DNA of 33,626 bases from Chitinispirillaceae bacterium. GTDB lineage: Bacteria; Fibrobacterota; Chitinivibrionia; Chitinivibrionales; Chitinispirillaceae. Shown here piece after piece: positions 17,339 through 26,762 of the stretch. The notes under the pieces are model-generated. The model was not told the origin of the DNA and did not search any database. It saw nothing but the letters and a program-made list of their open reading frames with translations. Numbering within the stretch: the first letter of the stretch is position 1; each line of letters starts with the position of its first letter. Both the position numbers and the translations under genes were made by a program. Where the stretch lies: contig JAFGHA010000219.1 of the NCBI GenBank assembly GCA_016930275.1, positions 1 to 33,626 of the forward strand. The letters run 5' to 3'.

Positions 17339-17675
17339 ATATTCTTGAAGTCGTGCCATCCGCAAACTGTTCACCCGGTTAATCGGGATACATGACATTC
17401 ACCGGAAAACACCCGGACGTGACCATGGAATGAATTTTACGCACCAACGCATGCCGTCCGGAATAGTTTCGTGCTTCCGCAATTGTAGTTATCCGTACCC
17501 TGTGAATAATAAATTGTGACAACCACTCCCCCGGGAGGGGTAATAGTATTCCGGATGATGCGCGCTCCGAAAAAAAGTTGCTACAGAATAGAAATTGAAC
17601 CTGAACAGTACCATTCCGGTTTCGTATCGTATACCATTTCTCTTCTCATCCCTTCACCCTGAGGAGGTGTCCTGA

Positions 17676-19862
17676 ATGAACCGTTATAAAAGCCTTGGTT
17701 ACTGCCTGGGTCTTCTTCCGGCGGTACTCGCCTGCTTCTGCTCACTGCCATCGGAGATAGAACCGGTCAGGTGGAAAATGAATATTCAACTGCCGGTTAC
17801 CGATCAGCGATTTTACACGAAAGACCTGTTCCCGGAAGAGGCTATACCCGGTATGGAACTGCGTCTTGACAGGGATACGGCAGCCGCCGACACAGTCACC
17901 ATTGTCCGGACCGACTCACTTTCCTACAGTATAGAGAAACAGCTGATGACCACCGATACCAGTACCGACGAGAAAGTCCTCGGTGCGCAAAGTCTGAAAA
18001 ACACCCCGTTTGTCGATGTGTTCTTCGTATTCAGTGAACAGATCGCCATTCCCGGCAATGAAACCCCGCTTCCAGCAGCCGTACCGGTTTCAAATGCGAA
18101 AGATGAAGCTCTTCCCGGAATAGCATCGATTACCATCGACCCGACATCACCGGATCTCATGATCACCATTGAAAACCGTTCTCCGCAGACCTACCTTGAA
18201 GACATTACAGTGGATCTGCTTGATGGAACCGACACCATCGGTTCGGTTTCCGCAGACCGTATCGATGCCGCATCCGAACGGGTCGTTCCTCTTTCGCTCA
18301 GCGACAAAACCATTCACGATCCGATTACCGTTGCCATTACCGTAACGATCCCTGAAGGTGCGATTCTGGAATCTGATGACGGTCTCAACGTCTCATTCAG
18401 CCTTGACGGACAGGTAGTTGCGTCAGCAGTGATCGCCGACTCGATGATTACCTATTCCGATACCGTTTCGGGCAGTTTCAGACTTGCGGATTCGATTGAC
18501 CTTTCGCTGGTCGATCTTGACGATGCTCTTCTCCTGTGCAGCGTCACCAACCCCGCCGGACTCATGGTTTCCATGGAAGGAATCATTAACGACGCATGGG
18601 AATACGACTTTGCCGTTGAAAATGACCTGCAATCCGTCGAAGATCTGGAGGAATTGACCGACAGCAGCGGTTTTGCCGGCAATATAATTGATGACACCCT
18701 GTTTAAGAGCACGTCAAACCCCGCTCAGACCATTGAGATACCACTCAGAAACATCCGACTTTTCCCGGCCTGGAACAGCGACTCCGGCACCAGTGTCCTC
18801 ACCTACCGGTATGTCGTTGAGTCACTTTCCGACGGGCGATTCATTCGGTTCGACAAGGACGACATGTTCATTTTCAATCTCATTCCGTCCCGGTTTCCCT
18901 TCATCAGGATAAAGGGACGGTTCGTCGAACCGACCATTCAGACGTTCTCGTCGATGCAAAAGGTCGGTTTCGGGTGGGACTCCTCGATCACCGGAGCGCT
19001 GCGGGAATCGTTCCGTTTCGATGCCGCCCTCATGAATATCGATCTGACCGCCGATCTCCCCGACAGCAGCAACATGGATTCACTCCGTATGCATTTCACC
19101 GTCGGCGGCGATCAGGGTGATGATACCGTAACGGTAGATGAAACCATCACCGGTATCACCCCGGGAATTCGACATCCGATCGATGCGGATCTGTCACCGG
19201 TCCTCAACTCATGGCCCGACTCGATCAGTTTCGACGCGCGAATGGAGCTGCCTTCCGGAACGGCTATCGACCTTTACAACGAGAAGAATCCGGACGGAAC
19301 TTATAAATCGACACTGTCCATCGGGGTCGCCGTTACCTATACGGTGGAGATTCCCTTCTGCTGGGAGGTGCTCGACACCATCCGGACGGAACTGGAACGT
19401 TCCTCATTTTCTCCTGACGCCGAAGCACTGGAATGGATACGTGACATAGAGGATCCGTCGGTCAGTATCGAACTCGATGCATTGAACAACACCAATATCA
19501 ATCTGCGTCTCTTTGCGATCGGAGCCGCGGAATCGTACAGCGATGAACTCGATGATTTTTCCGGTGAACTCATTGATGAGCAGCTTCCTGAAGATGCGCT
19601 CGGCGATCACCTGTTCAGCCTCTTCGGGAACAGCGGTATCATACTCGCCTCCCGTGGGGAACGCTCGGAGGCAACCGTTCAACTGGACGAACGGGGCATC
19701 GATGCACTTCTTTCCGGCCATAAGTGTCTCCTGCGATGGTTTCTGATACTGCCGGCCTCGGACACCGATGCACTCACCTCCGCCGATTACATCGATCTGA
19801 AAGCAACCGCAATCATCTCGGGTATCGGAAATACCGACACACTGCTCTATGAGGATAACTGA
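17676..19862 (+). CDS. Large lipoprotein of unknown function, coupled to the barrel protein
   Basis: A 728-residue predicted lipoprotein: the signal YKSLGYCLGLLPAVLAC ends in the lipobox VLAC20. The mature protein opens PSEIEPVRWKMNIQLPVTDQ and is almost entirely beta-rich and acidic, full of Asp/Thr/Ser, with repeated stretches such as LTADLPDSSNMDSLRMHFT suggesting several Ig-like or jelly-roll modules. I recognise no family. AGGAGGT seven bases before the ATG is the strongest ribosome site in the window, suggesting abundant expression. The barrel gene starts two bases after its stop. The pairing suggests a surface complex, with the lipoprotein riding on or assembled by the barrel; this is inference from position only. 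Confidence 0.8.
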   Translation: MNRYKSLGYCLGLLPAVLACFCSLPSEIEPVRWKMNIQLPVTDQRFYTKDLFPEEAIPGMELRLDRDTAAADTVTIVRTDSLSYSIEKQLMTTDTSTDEKVLGAQSLKNTPFVDVFFVFSEQIAIPGNETPLPAAVPVSNAKDEALPGIASITIDPTSPDLMITIENRSPQTYLEDITVDLLDGTDTIGSVSADRIDAASERVVPLSLSDKTIHDPITVAITVTIPEGAILESDDGLNVSFSLDGQVVASAVIADSMITYSDTVSGSFRLADSIDLSLVDLDDALLLCSVTNPAGLMVSMEGIINDAWEYDFAVENDLQSVEDLEELTDSSGFAGNIIDDTLFKSTSNPAQTIEIPLRNIRLFPAWNSDSGTSVLTYRYVVESLSDGRFIRFDKDDMFIFNLIPSRFPFIRIKGRFVEPTIQTFSSMQKVGFGWDSSITGALRESFRFDAALMNIDLTADLPDSSNMDSLRMHFTVGGDQGDDTVTVDETITGITPGIRHPIDADLSPVLNSWPDSISFDARMELPSGTAIDLYNEKNPDGTYKSTLSIGVAVTYTVEIPFCWEVLDTIRTELERSSFSPDAEALEWIRDIEDPSVSIELDALNNTNINLRLFAIGAAESYSDELDDFSGELIDEQLPEDALGDHLFSLFGNSGIILASRGERSEATVQLDERGIDALLSGHKCLLRWFLILPASDTDALTSADYIDLKATAIISGIGNTDTLLYEDN

Positions 19863-19864
19863 TT

Positions 19865-22363
19865 ATGCGAAAACAACAACGACCACACCCCGTTTTCCAT
19901 CTGCGTAATAATGGAGCAACCGTAAAACTCCTTACGTTACTGATTTCTGTCTGTATATGGTGTATCCCGTCAACCGTCACCGCGGAGCCGTCCGCCGACC
20001 CTTCATCACTGGGAATGGGAAATGCCCGTATGGTGCACGGCGGCGGCAGCAACGCCGCGACACTCAATCCGGCGATACTCGGCGCACAACTCGAGCCGTG
20101 GGGAGGTGCGCAGCTGTTCCCTCTGGTAAACTCGTACACCGCCGGATACTGGAGCGACAAACTCGCCCTGACCCCCTATCGAGAATATTTTTCCATCGAC
20201 GAGGACGGCCAATGGCAGAAAATCGTGACACAGATTATCGGCAGCAGTTTTAACGTGGCGGGAAAATCTCCCGCGGAAACCTCCCGGAGGATCACCCGGA
20301 AAATTGACGGTGGCGCCTCGGTGTACAGCGGCGCGGGGCTCTCCCTTCTGGGCGCGACCATCGGCAATGTGGCGGTTGACGTCCGGACCTCGGTTGACGC
20401 CCGTGTCGACATCCCCGAAGCTCCGTTTCTCCTGCTTTTCTCCGAAGACAACGGGCTGCGGCCGGGAGCCGACCTGTCGATGACCCACCTCGGCGCCCAT
20501 GTCGCCGCCTTGACGGACATTAATCTCGGATACGGCATGCCGCTCGATCTCTCGGGTATCACCGGCCGCATCAACGGGTTGCTCCATGAGGTGACCGATC
20601 TGAAATACGCCGCATGGGGTGCCGGTCTTACCGTCAGTCTGGGTCACGGATATCTCGATCTCACTACTTCCGACGGGGCCATCAGATACGCCGACGACGG
20701 TTCACATCTTTCGATGGATGTTGATGCGACCCTCAGAACCACCGGCACCGGTCTCAGCGGCAACTATGCGTTCGGCAATCCCTATGAAGATGGTTTCTCA
20801 TTTTCGGGATGGGGCGCAGGAATCAATGCGGGGATTTTGCTTTATGGTGAACGGACCTCCGTCAGTGTCGCCCTGCGAAGGCTGGGCCCCATGATCTGGA
20901 ACAACGTGCTCGAAGGAGACGTCAGCCTCCGGACACAGGATCTGACCGTTGCCGGGCTTTTCGAAAATAGCGATATCGACGTGTTCGATTCAACGAACGG
21001 CGGCACACTTCCTGACGAGAACAGTTCCCTGCGCGATATCGGCACGATCCTTTCATGGCAGCCGACGCGGCTCAACATTGGACTGGGATACCGGTTCAAC
21101 TTCCGTCATCTGGAAAAGAAGGGTTTGCGGGCATTAAGCGAATACCTCAACACCGCTTTCGAATATGAGCAGAGCCTAGCCCCGTGGCCCACCCGTTCCT
21201 TCATCCCGCGTGTAGCACTCGGAGCGGAAAACGGCTTTCTCTGGGGATTCTTTCCGGTGCGGGCCGGTTTCATTTTCGGAGGCGCGGAACGGGTCGCCTC
21301 CACCTTCGGGTTCTCGCTGGGGCCACGGGAGTTCAATCTGCAGGTGGCCTACGAAGCGATCGGTACTCCCTACTGGTATCCGAAACGGGGATTTGAGGTT
21401 GCGGCCGGTTTCAGTACGGAGTGGAAAAAATACCGTGACCCCGATCGCGACGGCATTTCGGACAGGAAGGACCGGTGTCCTTACGAACCGGAAGGCGTCG
21501 ACGGGTTTGAAGATGAGGACGGATGCCCCGACCCCGACAATGACGCCGACGGTATCGCCGACAGCATTGATAAATGCATCAATGTCGCCGAAGATCGGGA
21601 CGGTTTCGAGGATGACGACGGGTGCCCGGACCCCGACAACGATCGGGATTCCGTTGCGGATTCCACCGACCATTGTCCCACCACCGCCGAAGACCTTGAC
21701 GGATTCGAGGATACGGACGGCTGTCCGGATTTCGACAACGACAAGGACGGTATCCCCGATTCGACCGACCGCTGCCCCGACCTTCCCGAAGGCGGCAAAG
21801 GTACGGCCGACCACGACGGATGCCCGACAACGGATTCGGATAACGACGCGATTGTCGACAGTCTCGACCGATGCCCCCAGGAAGCGGAAATTTTCAACTT
21901 TGTTGACGATGAAGACGGTTGTCCCGATACGGCCGGGCATTTCTCTCCCGAACAGACAGCCGGGTTAACCACCCAGCTCCCGGCGGTGCGGTTCGACGCC
22001 AAAGGAGCACTGACCCAAAAGGCGCTTCCGGCCCTGGACACCCTCGGTACGCTTCTCGCTTCCATCCCGACGCAGCATTACCTGCTGTGCTGGAAGGAAT
22101 CCGGGCAGCCGGATTCAATCTGCAGGCTGCGGGCGGAAACAGTTGCAAACCAGCTTGCGGCACGGGGAATCGGCCGTGATCGTGTGGCGATTCCCGCCGA
22201 AGGATGCACTGCCGGCTGCAACGAAGCGGGACTCTGCATTTCGGTGGCGGAAACGGTGGAGGTATTCAAAGCTGCTACCGCAAAGAAACCTGCAGCCGAT
22301 ACCGGTGCAGCGCCTCCCGCTCCGGCGCCGTCGGAAAATCCTGCCGGCGGGTCGGACCGGTAA
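19865..22363 (+). CDS. Outer-membrane barrel protein with thrombospondin type-3 repeats and OmpA-like C-terminus
   Basis: An 832-residue outer-membrane protein. A long, basic signal peptide (cleavage near TVTA-EPS) precedes a beta-barrel-like region at ~45-520, beginning SLGMGNARMVHGGGSNAATLNPA as in TraF/DUF5723-like barrels and ending YWYPKRGFEVAAGFS. Residues ~525-690 hold about five to six thrombospondin type-3 calcium repeats (DPDRDGISDRKDRCP, DPDNDADGIADSIDKC and so on). Residues ~700-795 align loosely with the OmpA peptidoglycan-binding fold (VRFDAKGALTQKALPALDTL, LRAETVANQLAARGIGRDRV) but lack the GHTDS core and carry extra cysteines. An Ala/Pro tail ends the protein. GAGGA precedes the ATG, and it is coupled to the upstream lipoprotein. 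Confidence 0.82.
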   Translation: MRKQQRPHPVFHLRNNGATVKLLTLLISVCIWCIPSTVTAEPSADPSSLGMGNARMVHGGGSNAATLNPAILGAQLEPWGGAQLFPLVNSYTAGYWSDKLALTPYREYFSIDEDGQWQKIVTQIIGSSFNVAGKSPAETSRRITRKIDGGASVYSGAGLSLLGATIGNVAVDVRTSVDARVDIPEAPFLLLFSEDNGLRPGADLSMTHLGAHVAALTDINLGYGMPLDLSGITGRINGLLHEVTDLKYAAWGAGLTVSLGHGYLDLTTSDGAIRYADDGSHLSMDVDATLRTTGTGLSGNYAFGNPYEDGFSFSGWGAGINAGILLYGERTSVSVALRRLGPMIWNNVLEGDVSLRTQDLTVAGLFENSDIDVFDSTNGGTLPDENSSLRDIGTILSWQPTRLNIGLGYRFNFRHLEKKGLRALSEYLNTAFEYEQSLAPWPTRSFIPRVALGAENGFLWGFFPVRAGFIFGGAERVASTFGFSLGPREFNLQVAYEAIGTPYWYPKRGFEVAAGFSTEWKKYRDPDRDGISDRKDRCPYEPEGVDGFEDEDGCPDPDNDADGIADSIDKCINVAEDRDGFEDDDGCPDPDNDRDSVADSTDHCPTTAEDLDGFEDTDGCPDFDNDKDGIPDSTDRCPDLPEGGKGTADHDGCPTTDSDNDAIVDSLDRCPQEAEIFNFVDDEDGCPDTAGHFSPEQTAGLTTQLPAVRFDAKGALTQKALPALDTLGTLLASIPTQHYLLCWKESGQPDSICRLRAETVANQLAARGIGRDRVAIPAEGCTAGCNEAGLCISVAETVEVFKAATAKKPAADTGAAPPAPAPSENPAGGSDR

Positions 22364-22385
22364 CGGGATTCAAGCTTTTCCGACA

Positions 22386-22410
22386 GGACGGAGGGCATTT
22401 CCCTCCGTCC
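22386..22410 (+). terminator. Strong hairpin after the barrel gene
   Basis: GGACGGAGGG (22386-22395) pairs perfectly with CCCTCCGTCC (22401-22410) around a 5-nt loop, 22 nt after the stop codon. There is no T tract, so termination may need another factor or the hairpin may protect the 3' end. In the rest of the gap to 22754 I see one more perfect hairpin, AATCGCGG/CCGCGATT (22689-22696 with 22703-22710), and no gene. Confidence 0.55.
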
Positions 22411-22754
22411 ATCCGCTTCGGAGATAGAATACACCTGCACGTGAAGATCTAAGTTTCCGAGATCAATCTCCGTGATCACCGGATGCGGTCAAAACAGTAT
22501 TGACCGACGAACGACTCTACTGTTTTTTAACGAAATGTCCGCCGTTGCAGTTCCATGCAACAACGAATAATGCGAACCGGTTTGACCAGTTTCTTCACTG
22601 ATACGTCAACAAAAATGATCTGCAGTATCACACCTCTTTTCCCGCGGTCGTTCAGGACATTAAAACATCAATCGCACTGACAGTGGGGAATCGCGGAGAG
22701 CACCGCGATTCAACCGCGGTATTCAGAACAATCCCAATCTGGTGCTGAAACCAT

Positions 22755-22788
22755 AAAAAAGCGGGACACCGTTCCTGGCATCCCGCTT
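22755..22788 (-). terminator. Rho-independent terminator of nrdJ
   Basis: On the minus strand AAGCGGGA pairs with TCCCGCTT (plus coordinates 22781-22788 and 22759-22766), extended by GCC/GGT with wobble, followed by six T (22760-22755). It lies about 28 nt past the nrdJ stop. Confidence 0.85.
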
Positions 22789-22816
22789 GTAACTTTCCCG
22801 ACGCAAACGCGCGGCG

Positions 22817-25165
22817 TCATCCGCACTTCGAATAACCACACACCTTGCACACCGAGCAACCACCCTCGTTTTCCATAATGCCACCGCAATCCGGACACTG
22901 CGGGCAGTATCCCATATCAAGGCCGGTAAAGGAAAGCTGCGGCTGCGACTCCATCCCGGTAACCTCCTTCATCGCCTTTTCGAGCACCCGTGCGATGGCA
23001 TCGGCACAGGAGAGCACCATTTCACCTTCGTGCCAGGTGGGAATGGGACAACGGATACCACGCAACTGTTCGACAATGGTCGATGGATCGATTCCCGAAC
23101 GCAGGGCAAGCGACACCAGACGCGATACCGCTTCGGCGTTCGATGCCGCGCAGCCGCCCGATTTACCCATCTGCGTGAACACTTCGCAGAACCCGTAGCT
23201 GTCTGAATTAATGTTGACATATAACGTACCGCACCCGGTTTTCGTTTTGTACGTGCGACCGTGCGTTACCGACGGACGAGGGCGCGGCTGGAGAGTACCC
23301 GGTGCAGTAACCGCATTCGTCCCATCGGCCGGGGCACCGGCAGTACCGGCGGTAATCACCTGACCACTGCGCGATCCGTCGCGGTAGACCGTCACCCCTT
23401 TACAGTTGAGATCGAACGCATACCGGAATACTTCTTCGACATCGGCGACAGTGGCATTGTTGCGGAAATTGACCGTTTTGGATACCGCGTTGTCGGTATA
23501 TTTCTGGAATGCCGCCTGCAGTTCGATATGCCAGCGCGGTTCGATATCGTGCGACGTGACGAAGATATCGCGGATACGTTTCGGGATACCGTAAATTTTG
23601 TTCAGACTACCGTTATGGGCAACCAGATTCATGAGCTCTTCACTGTGAAATCCTTCATTCTGAGCCACCTTTTTGAAACCCGGATGCACTTCGAGCAGCC
23701 GTTTTCCGTCGAGCACGTTCTTCTCGTAGACAATAGCAAAGAGGGGTTCGATACCGCTCGAGCATCCGGCGATCATACTGATGGTACCGGTGGGAGCAAT
23801 GGTCGTCACCGTCGCATTACGTAGTTGCATCCCCTCTTCGGTGTCGTAGATCGATCCGGTAAAATTAGGGAACGGACCGCGTTCACGAGCGAGAAACGCA
23901 CTCACCTTCCGACCTTCCTCCTGGATGTATTTCATGATCGTTTCGGCAAGTACCGCCGCTTCGTGCGAATTATACGAAATACCGAACTCGATCAGCATAT
24001 CGGCGAAGCCCATCACCCCGAGACCGATCTTCCGATTGGATTTGGTCATCTTTTCGATTTCGGGAAGCGGATACCGGTTCATCTCGATAACATTGTCAAG
24101 AAACCGGACCGCAGTGCGGATCGTATTGCCGAGCTTGAAATAATTCACCTCTTTTTTACCGTTGTTGTCGGCTACCATATGGGCCAGATTGATCGAACCG
24201 AGATTGCACGACTCGTAGGGCAGAAGCGGCTGCTCACCGCACGGATTGGTGCTTTCCATCGTACCGACATGCGGTGTCGGATTACCCTCGTTGATCTTGT
24301 CAAGGAATACCACCCCCGGCTCGCCGTTTTTCCAGGCGAGTTCGACGATTCGTTTGAACACCTTTTCCGCGTTGAGTTTTCCGACCGTCTCGCCGGTACG
24401 CGGATTACGCAACTCGTACTCTTCTCCATTCCTGAGCGCATCCATGAATTCATTGGTGATACCGACTGAAATATTGAAATTGGAAAGGAACCCGTCCTTC
24501 GCCTTCATCTCGATAAAATCAAGTATTTCCGGATGGGAACAATTGAGGATGCCCATATTCGCACCGCGACGGGTACCACCCTGTTTCACCGTTTCGGTAG
24601 CAATGTCAAACACGCGCATAAATGAAAGCGGACCACTCGAAACACCTTTGGTCGACTTTACCCGATCGTTTTTCGGCCGAACGTGCGAAAAAGAAAAACC
24701 GGTTCCACCACCACTTTTATGAATAAGTGCGGTATTCTTCACCGAGGTGAAAATATCATCCATCGAATCGCCGACCGGAAGAACGAAACAGGCACTGAGC
24801 TGCTGCAGTTCACGGCCGGCATTCATGAGTGTGGGAGAATTGGGAAGGAAGTCAAGATCAGTCATCATGGTGTAGAACTTTTCCGTCCACTGATCGACAT
24901 TTCCCTCACTGCCGAATTTCAGCTCCGCAGAAGCGATATTCTGAGCCACCCGGTAAAAAAGCTCCTCAGGAGTTTCGGTAACCGTCCCGGACTCATCACG
25001 TTTGAGATATCTTTTTTCGAGAACCGTACGCGCGTTCTCACTGAGCATCGTCTTTTTTCTGAGTAACCGTTCTTTCAGTGACACGTTATTCTCCCGACCC
25101 TGCTCATTATCGGTAAAGACATCAGCTGAAATGGGTTTGATTTCCGCTTTCTCGTTGGCAACCAT
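22817..25165 (-). CDS. nrdJ: Adenosylcobalamin-dependent (class II) ribonucleotide reductase
   Basis: Reduces ribonucleotides to deoxyribonucleotides using coenzyme B12, needing neither oxygen nor a separate radical-generating subunit. It has 782 residues. Visible blocks: PTLMNAGRELQQLSACFVLP, HKSGGGTGFSFSHVRP, the catalytic NPCGEQPLLPYESCNLGSIN with radical cysteine and glutamate, and GLGVMGFADMLIEFG. The C-terminus carries a cysteine-rich zinc-ribbon-like tail (CPQCPDCGG...GGCSVCKVCGYSKCG) that holds the redox-active cysteines. The ATG at 25165 is preferred, with GGGGAAGGGGAA upstream; an ATG nine codons earlier (25192) is possible. It is monocistronic with its own promoter and terminator. 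An upstream NrdR-box-like site suggests NrdR control. Confidence 0.95.
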   Translation of the reverse strand: MVANEKAEIKPISADVFTDNEQGRENNVSLKERLLRKKTMLSENARTVLEKRYLKRDESGTVTETPEELFYRVAQNIASAELKFGSEGNVDQWTEKFYTMMTDLDFLPNSPTLMNAGRELQQLSACFVLPVGDSMDDIFTSVKNTALIHKSGGGTGFSFSHVRPKNDRVKSTKGVSSGPLSFMRVFDIATETVKQGGTRRGANMGILNCSHPEILDFIEMKAKDGFLSNFNISVGITNEFMDALRNGEEYELRNPRTGETVGKLNAEKVFKRIVELAWKNGEPGVVFLDKINEGNPTPHVGTMESTNPCGEQPLLPYESCNLGSINLAHMVADNNGKKEVNYFKLGNTIRTAVRFLDNVIEMNRYPLPEIEKMTKSNRKIGLGVMGFADMLIEFGISYNSHEAAVLAETIMKYIQEEGRKVSAFLARERGPFPNFTGSIYDTEEGMQLRNATVTTIAPTGTISMIAGCSSGIEPLFAIVYEKNVLDGKRLLEVHPGFKKVAQNEGFHSEELMNLVAHNGSLNKIYGIPKRIRDIFVTSHDIEPRWHIELQAAFQKYTDNAVSKTVNFRNNATVADVEEVFRYAFDLNCKGVTVYRDGSRSGQVITAGTAGAPADGTNAVTAPGTLQPRPRPSVTHGRTYKTKTGCGTLYVNINSDSYGFCEVFTQMGKSGGCAASNAEAVSRLVSLALRSGIDPSTIVEQLRGIRCPIPTWHEGEMVLSCADAIARVLEKAMKEVTGMESQPQLSFTGLDMGYCPQCPDCGGIMENEGGCSVCKVCGYSKCG

Positions 25166-25372
25166 GATGATGAGTTCCCCTTCCCCGCACATATAATGGA
25201 TGAATGCATCGTTATTTATTGCGAATTGAATACTCTACGTATACCTTACTGATGCGTTGAACTGCCGGGGATTATTGCACCCTGCCCGCGTATCGCTGCA
25301 CATTCAAAAGCAACCATATCGCCATCGCCGCCGCACTGAACATACCGGTTATCCATAACCCCGAATAGAATA

Positions 25373-25401
25373 AAAATAGGCAGCGATACCGGCAGTGTCA
25401 A
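25373..25401 (-). promoter_or_regulatory. nrdJ promoter
   Basis: On the minus strand a perfect TTGACA (25401-25396), a 17-bp spacer and TATTTT (25378-25373). Transcription would begin near 25366 and leave a leader of about 200 nt. I searched that leader by eye for the conserved B12-box of cobalamin riboswitches and did not find it. Confidence 0.65.
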
Positions 25402-25420
25402 GAGGGAAAAACTACTTTTT

Positions 25421-25436
25421 CCACAATATACTGTAT
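25421..25436. promoter_or_regulatory. NrdR-box-like site
   Basis: CCACAATATACTGTAT matches 13 of 16 positions of the NrdR box consensus acaCwAtATaTwGtgt. It lies 20 bp upstream of the nrdJ -35 box. NrdR normally binds two boxes about three helical turns apart; I see only one clear copy, so the call is moderate. Confidence 0.5.
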
Positions 25437-25643
25437 CCGACCATAACAACTGCCCAATCTATTGTAGTTAGCCGATTCTTCTCACCGGCACTTCAGTATT
25501 TTTCACTTTCATTTCAGCATTCAGGTAACCGGAGTTAATAATGAACCGGACTATTATTATAAGCCGATACTCAGGCGGCGATGATCGCATATACTATTTT
25601 ATACTGTTTATTTTCAGCACCTTTTTACCGGGAGTATGATTAC

Positions 25644-26742
25644 ATGGCGGAATTATCTGAATTACAGCAGATTGAAGAACTGAATCAGCGAATTGAAAAT
25701 CTACGGAGGTATCTTTGACATCGATACTAAAAAAAAGCTGGTAGAGGAGCTGGAGGCAAAAGCCGCCCAGCCTGATTTCTGGAACGATACCAACGGTGCC
25801 AAAGCGACTCTCAAGGAGATAAAAACCGCCAAACGAATCGTCGAACCCTGGGACAGCGCTTATGCAACCGGCACCGAAATCGCCGAATTCTATGAACTTG
25901 CACTCGCTGAAGACGATCAATCAACCCTTGATGAACTCGTCCACCAGGTGACCTCACTCGCCAAAGAAGTCGACCGCATTGAATTTATACGCAAACTCAG
26001 CGGTGATGATGACGACGCTCCCGCCATTCTCACGGTACACAGCGGTGCAGGTGGGACCGAATCGTGTGACTGGACGGAGATGCTCTTCCGGATGTATACC
26101 CGCTGGACCGAACGGCGCGGATTCAGCGTCACCATCCTCGATTCGCAACCGGGTGACGAAGCCGGACTTAAAAGCGTCACGATGGAAATACACGGCGACT
26201 ACGTTTACGGACACCTCAAGGCGGAATGCGGGGTCCACCGGTTGGTACGAATTTCCCCGTTTGATTCCAACTCCCGTCGCCATACCTCCTTTGCCTCGGT
26301 ATACGCCTATCCTATCATCGAAGAAATTGACGACTACGAAATTGAGGAAAAGGACATCCGGGTTGACACCTACCGTGCCAGCGGCGCCGGCGGCCAGCAT
26401 ATCAACAAGACCGACTCAGCGGTACGCATGACCCACATCCCGACCAACATCGTCGTCGCCTGCCAGAATGAGCGTTCCCAGATGAAAAACCGCTCGGTCG
26501 CACTGCGGTTACTCAAGGCACGCGTCCGGCAGCATTACAAGGATATCGAGGAACGCGAACGGGAGTCCAAGCTCTCCGAAAAGAAGAAAATCGAATGGGG
26601 AAGTCAGATCAGGTCGTACGTGCTGCATCCGTATAATATGGTGAAGGACCACCGTACCGATACCGAAACCTCCAATACCCAGGCGGTACTCGATGGCGCA
26701 ATCGATGACTTCATTGAATCGTACCTGCTCAACTACCAGTAA
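25644..26742 (+). CDS. prfB: Peptide chain release factor 2, made by +1 programmed frameshift
   Basis: RF2 ends translation at UGA and UAA. Translation starts at ATG 25644 (GGGAG upstream) and reads 24 codons to an in-frame TGA at 25716-25718. The ribosome slips +1 on CTT and continues at GAC (25717), giving 365 residues, the same length as E. coli RF2. Without the shift only a 24-residue peptide is made. Motifs: SPF in VRISPFDSNSRR (stop-codon recognition) and GGQ in ASGAGGQHINKTDS (peptidyl-tRNA hydrolysis). The start inferred from the downstream frame alone (TTG 25693) would be wrong. A Nif3-family gene follows after 20 nt. Confidence 0.96.
25705..25719 (+). promoter_or_regulatory. prfB autoregulatory +1 frameshift site
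   Basis: An internal Shine-Dalgarno GGAGG (25705-25709) is followed by TAT, then the slippery CTT TGA C (25713-25719). The three-base spacing between the SD and CTT is that of the well-studied E. coli site. When RF2 is scarce, the ribosome pauses at TGA and slips to the +1 frame, so RF2 controls its own level. Confidence 0.95.
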
Positions 26743-26762
26743 CCCGTATCTGAGGGATCACC

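Noticed and set aside
21176..21940. A 254-codon antisense frame and a DNA-level tandem pattern across 21430-21920
   Set aside because: Both follow from the coding of thrombospondin type-3 repeats (GAC/GAT-rich); not a CRISPR or satellite, since repeats are only similar at protein level.
25166..25366. Cobalamin riboswitch in the nrdJ leader
   Set aside because: Expected from B12 dependence, but I could not find the conserved B12-box sequence or its usual helices.
25246..25449. A 67-codon minus-strand frame over the nrdJ promoter
   Set aside because: It spans the -35, -10 and leader, has no ribosome site and resembles no protein.
25693..25716. TTG start for prfB in the downstream frame
   Set aside because: The frameshift site and upstream ATG with ribosome site explain the gene; this start would remove the conserved leader.
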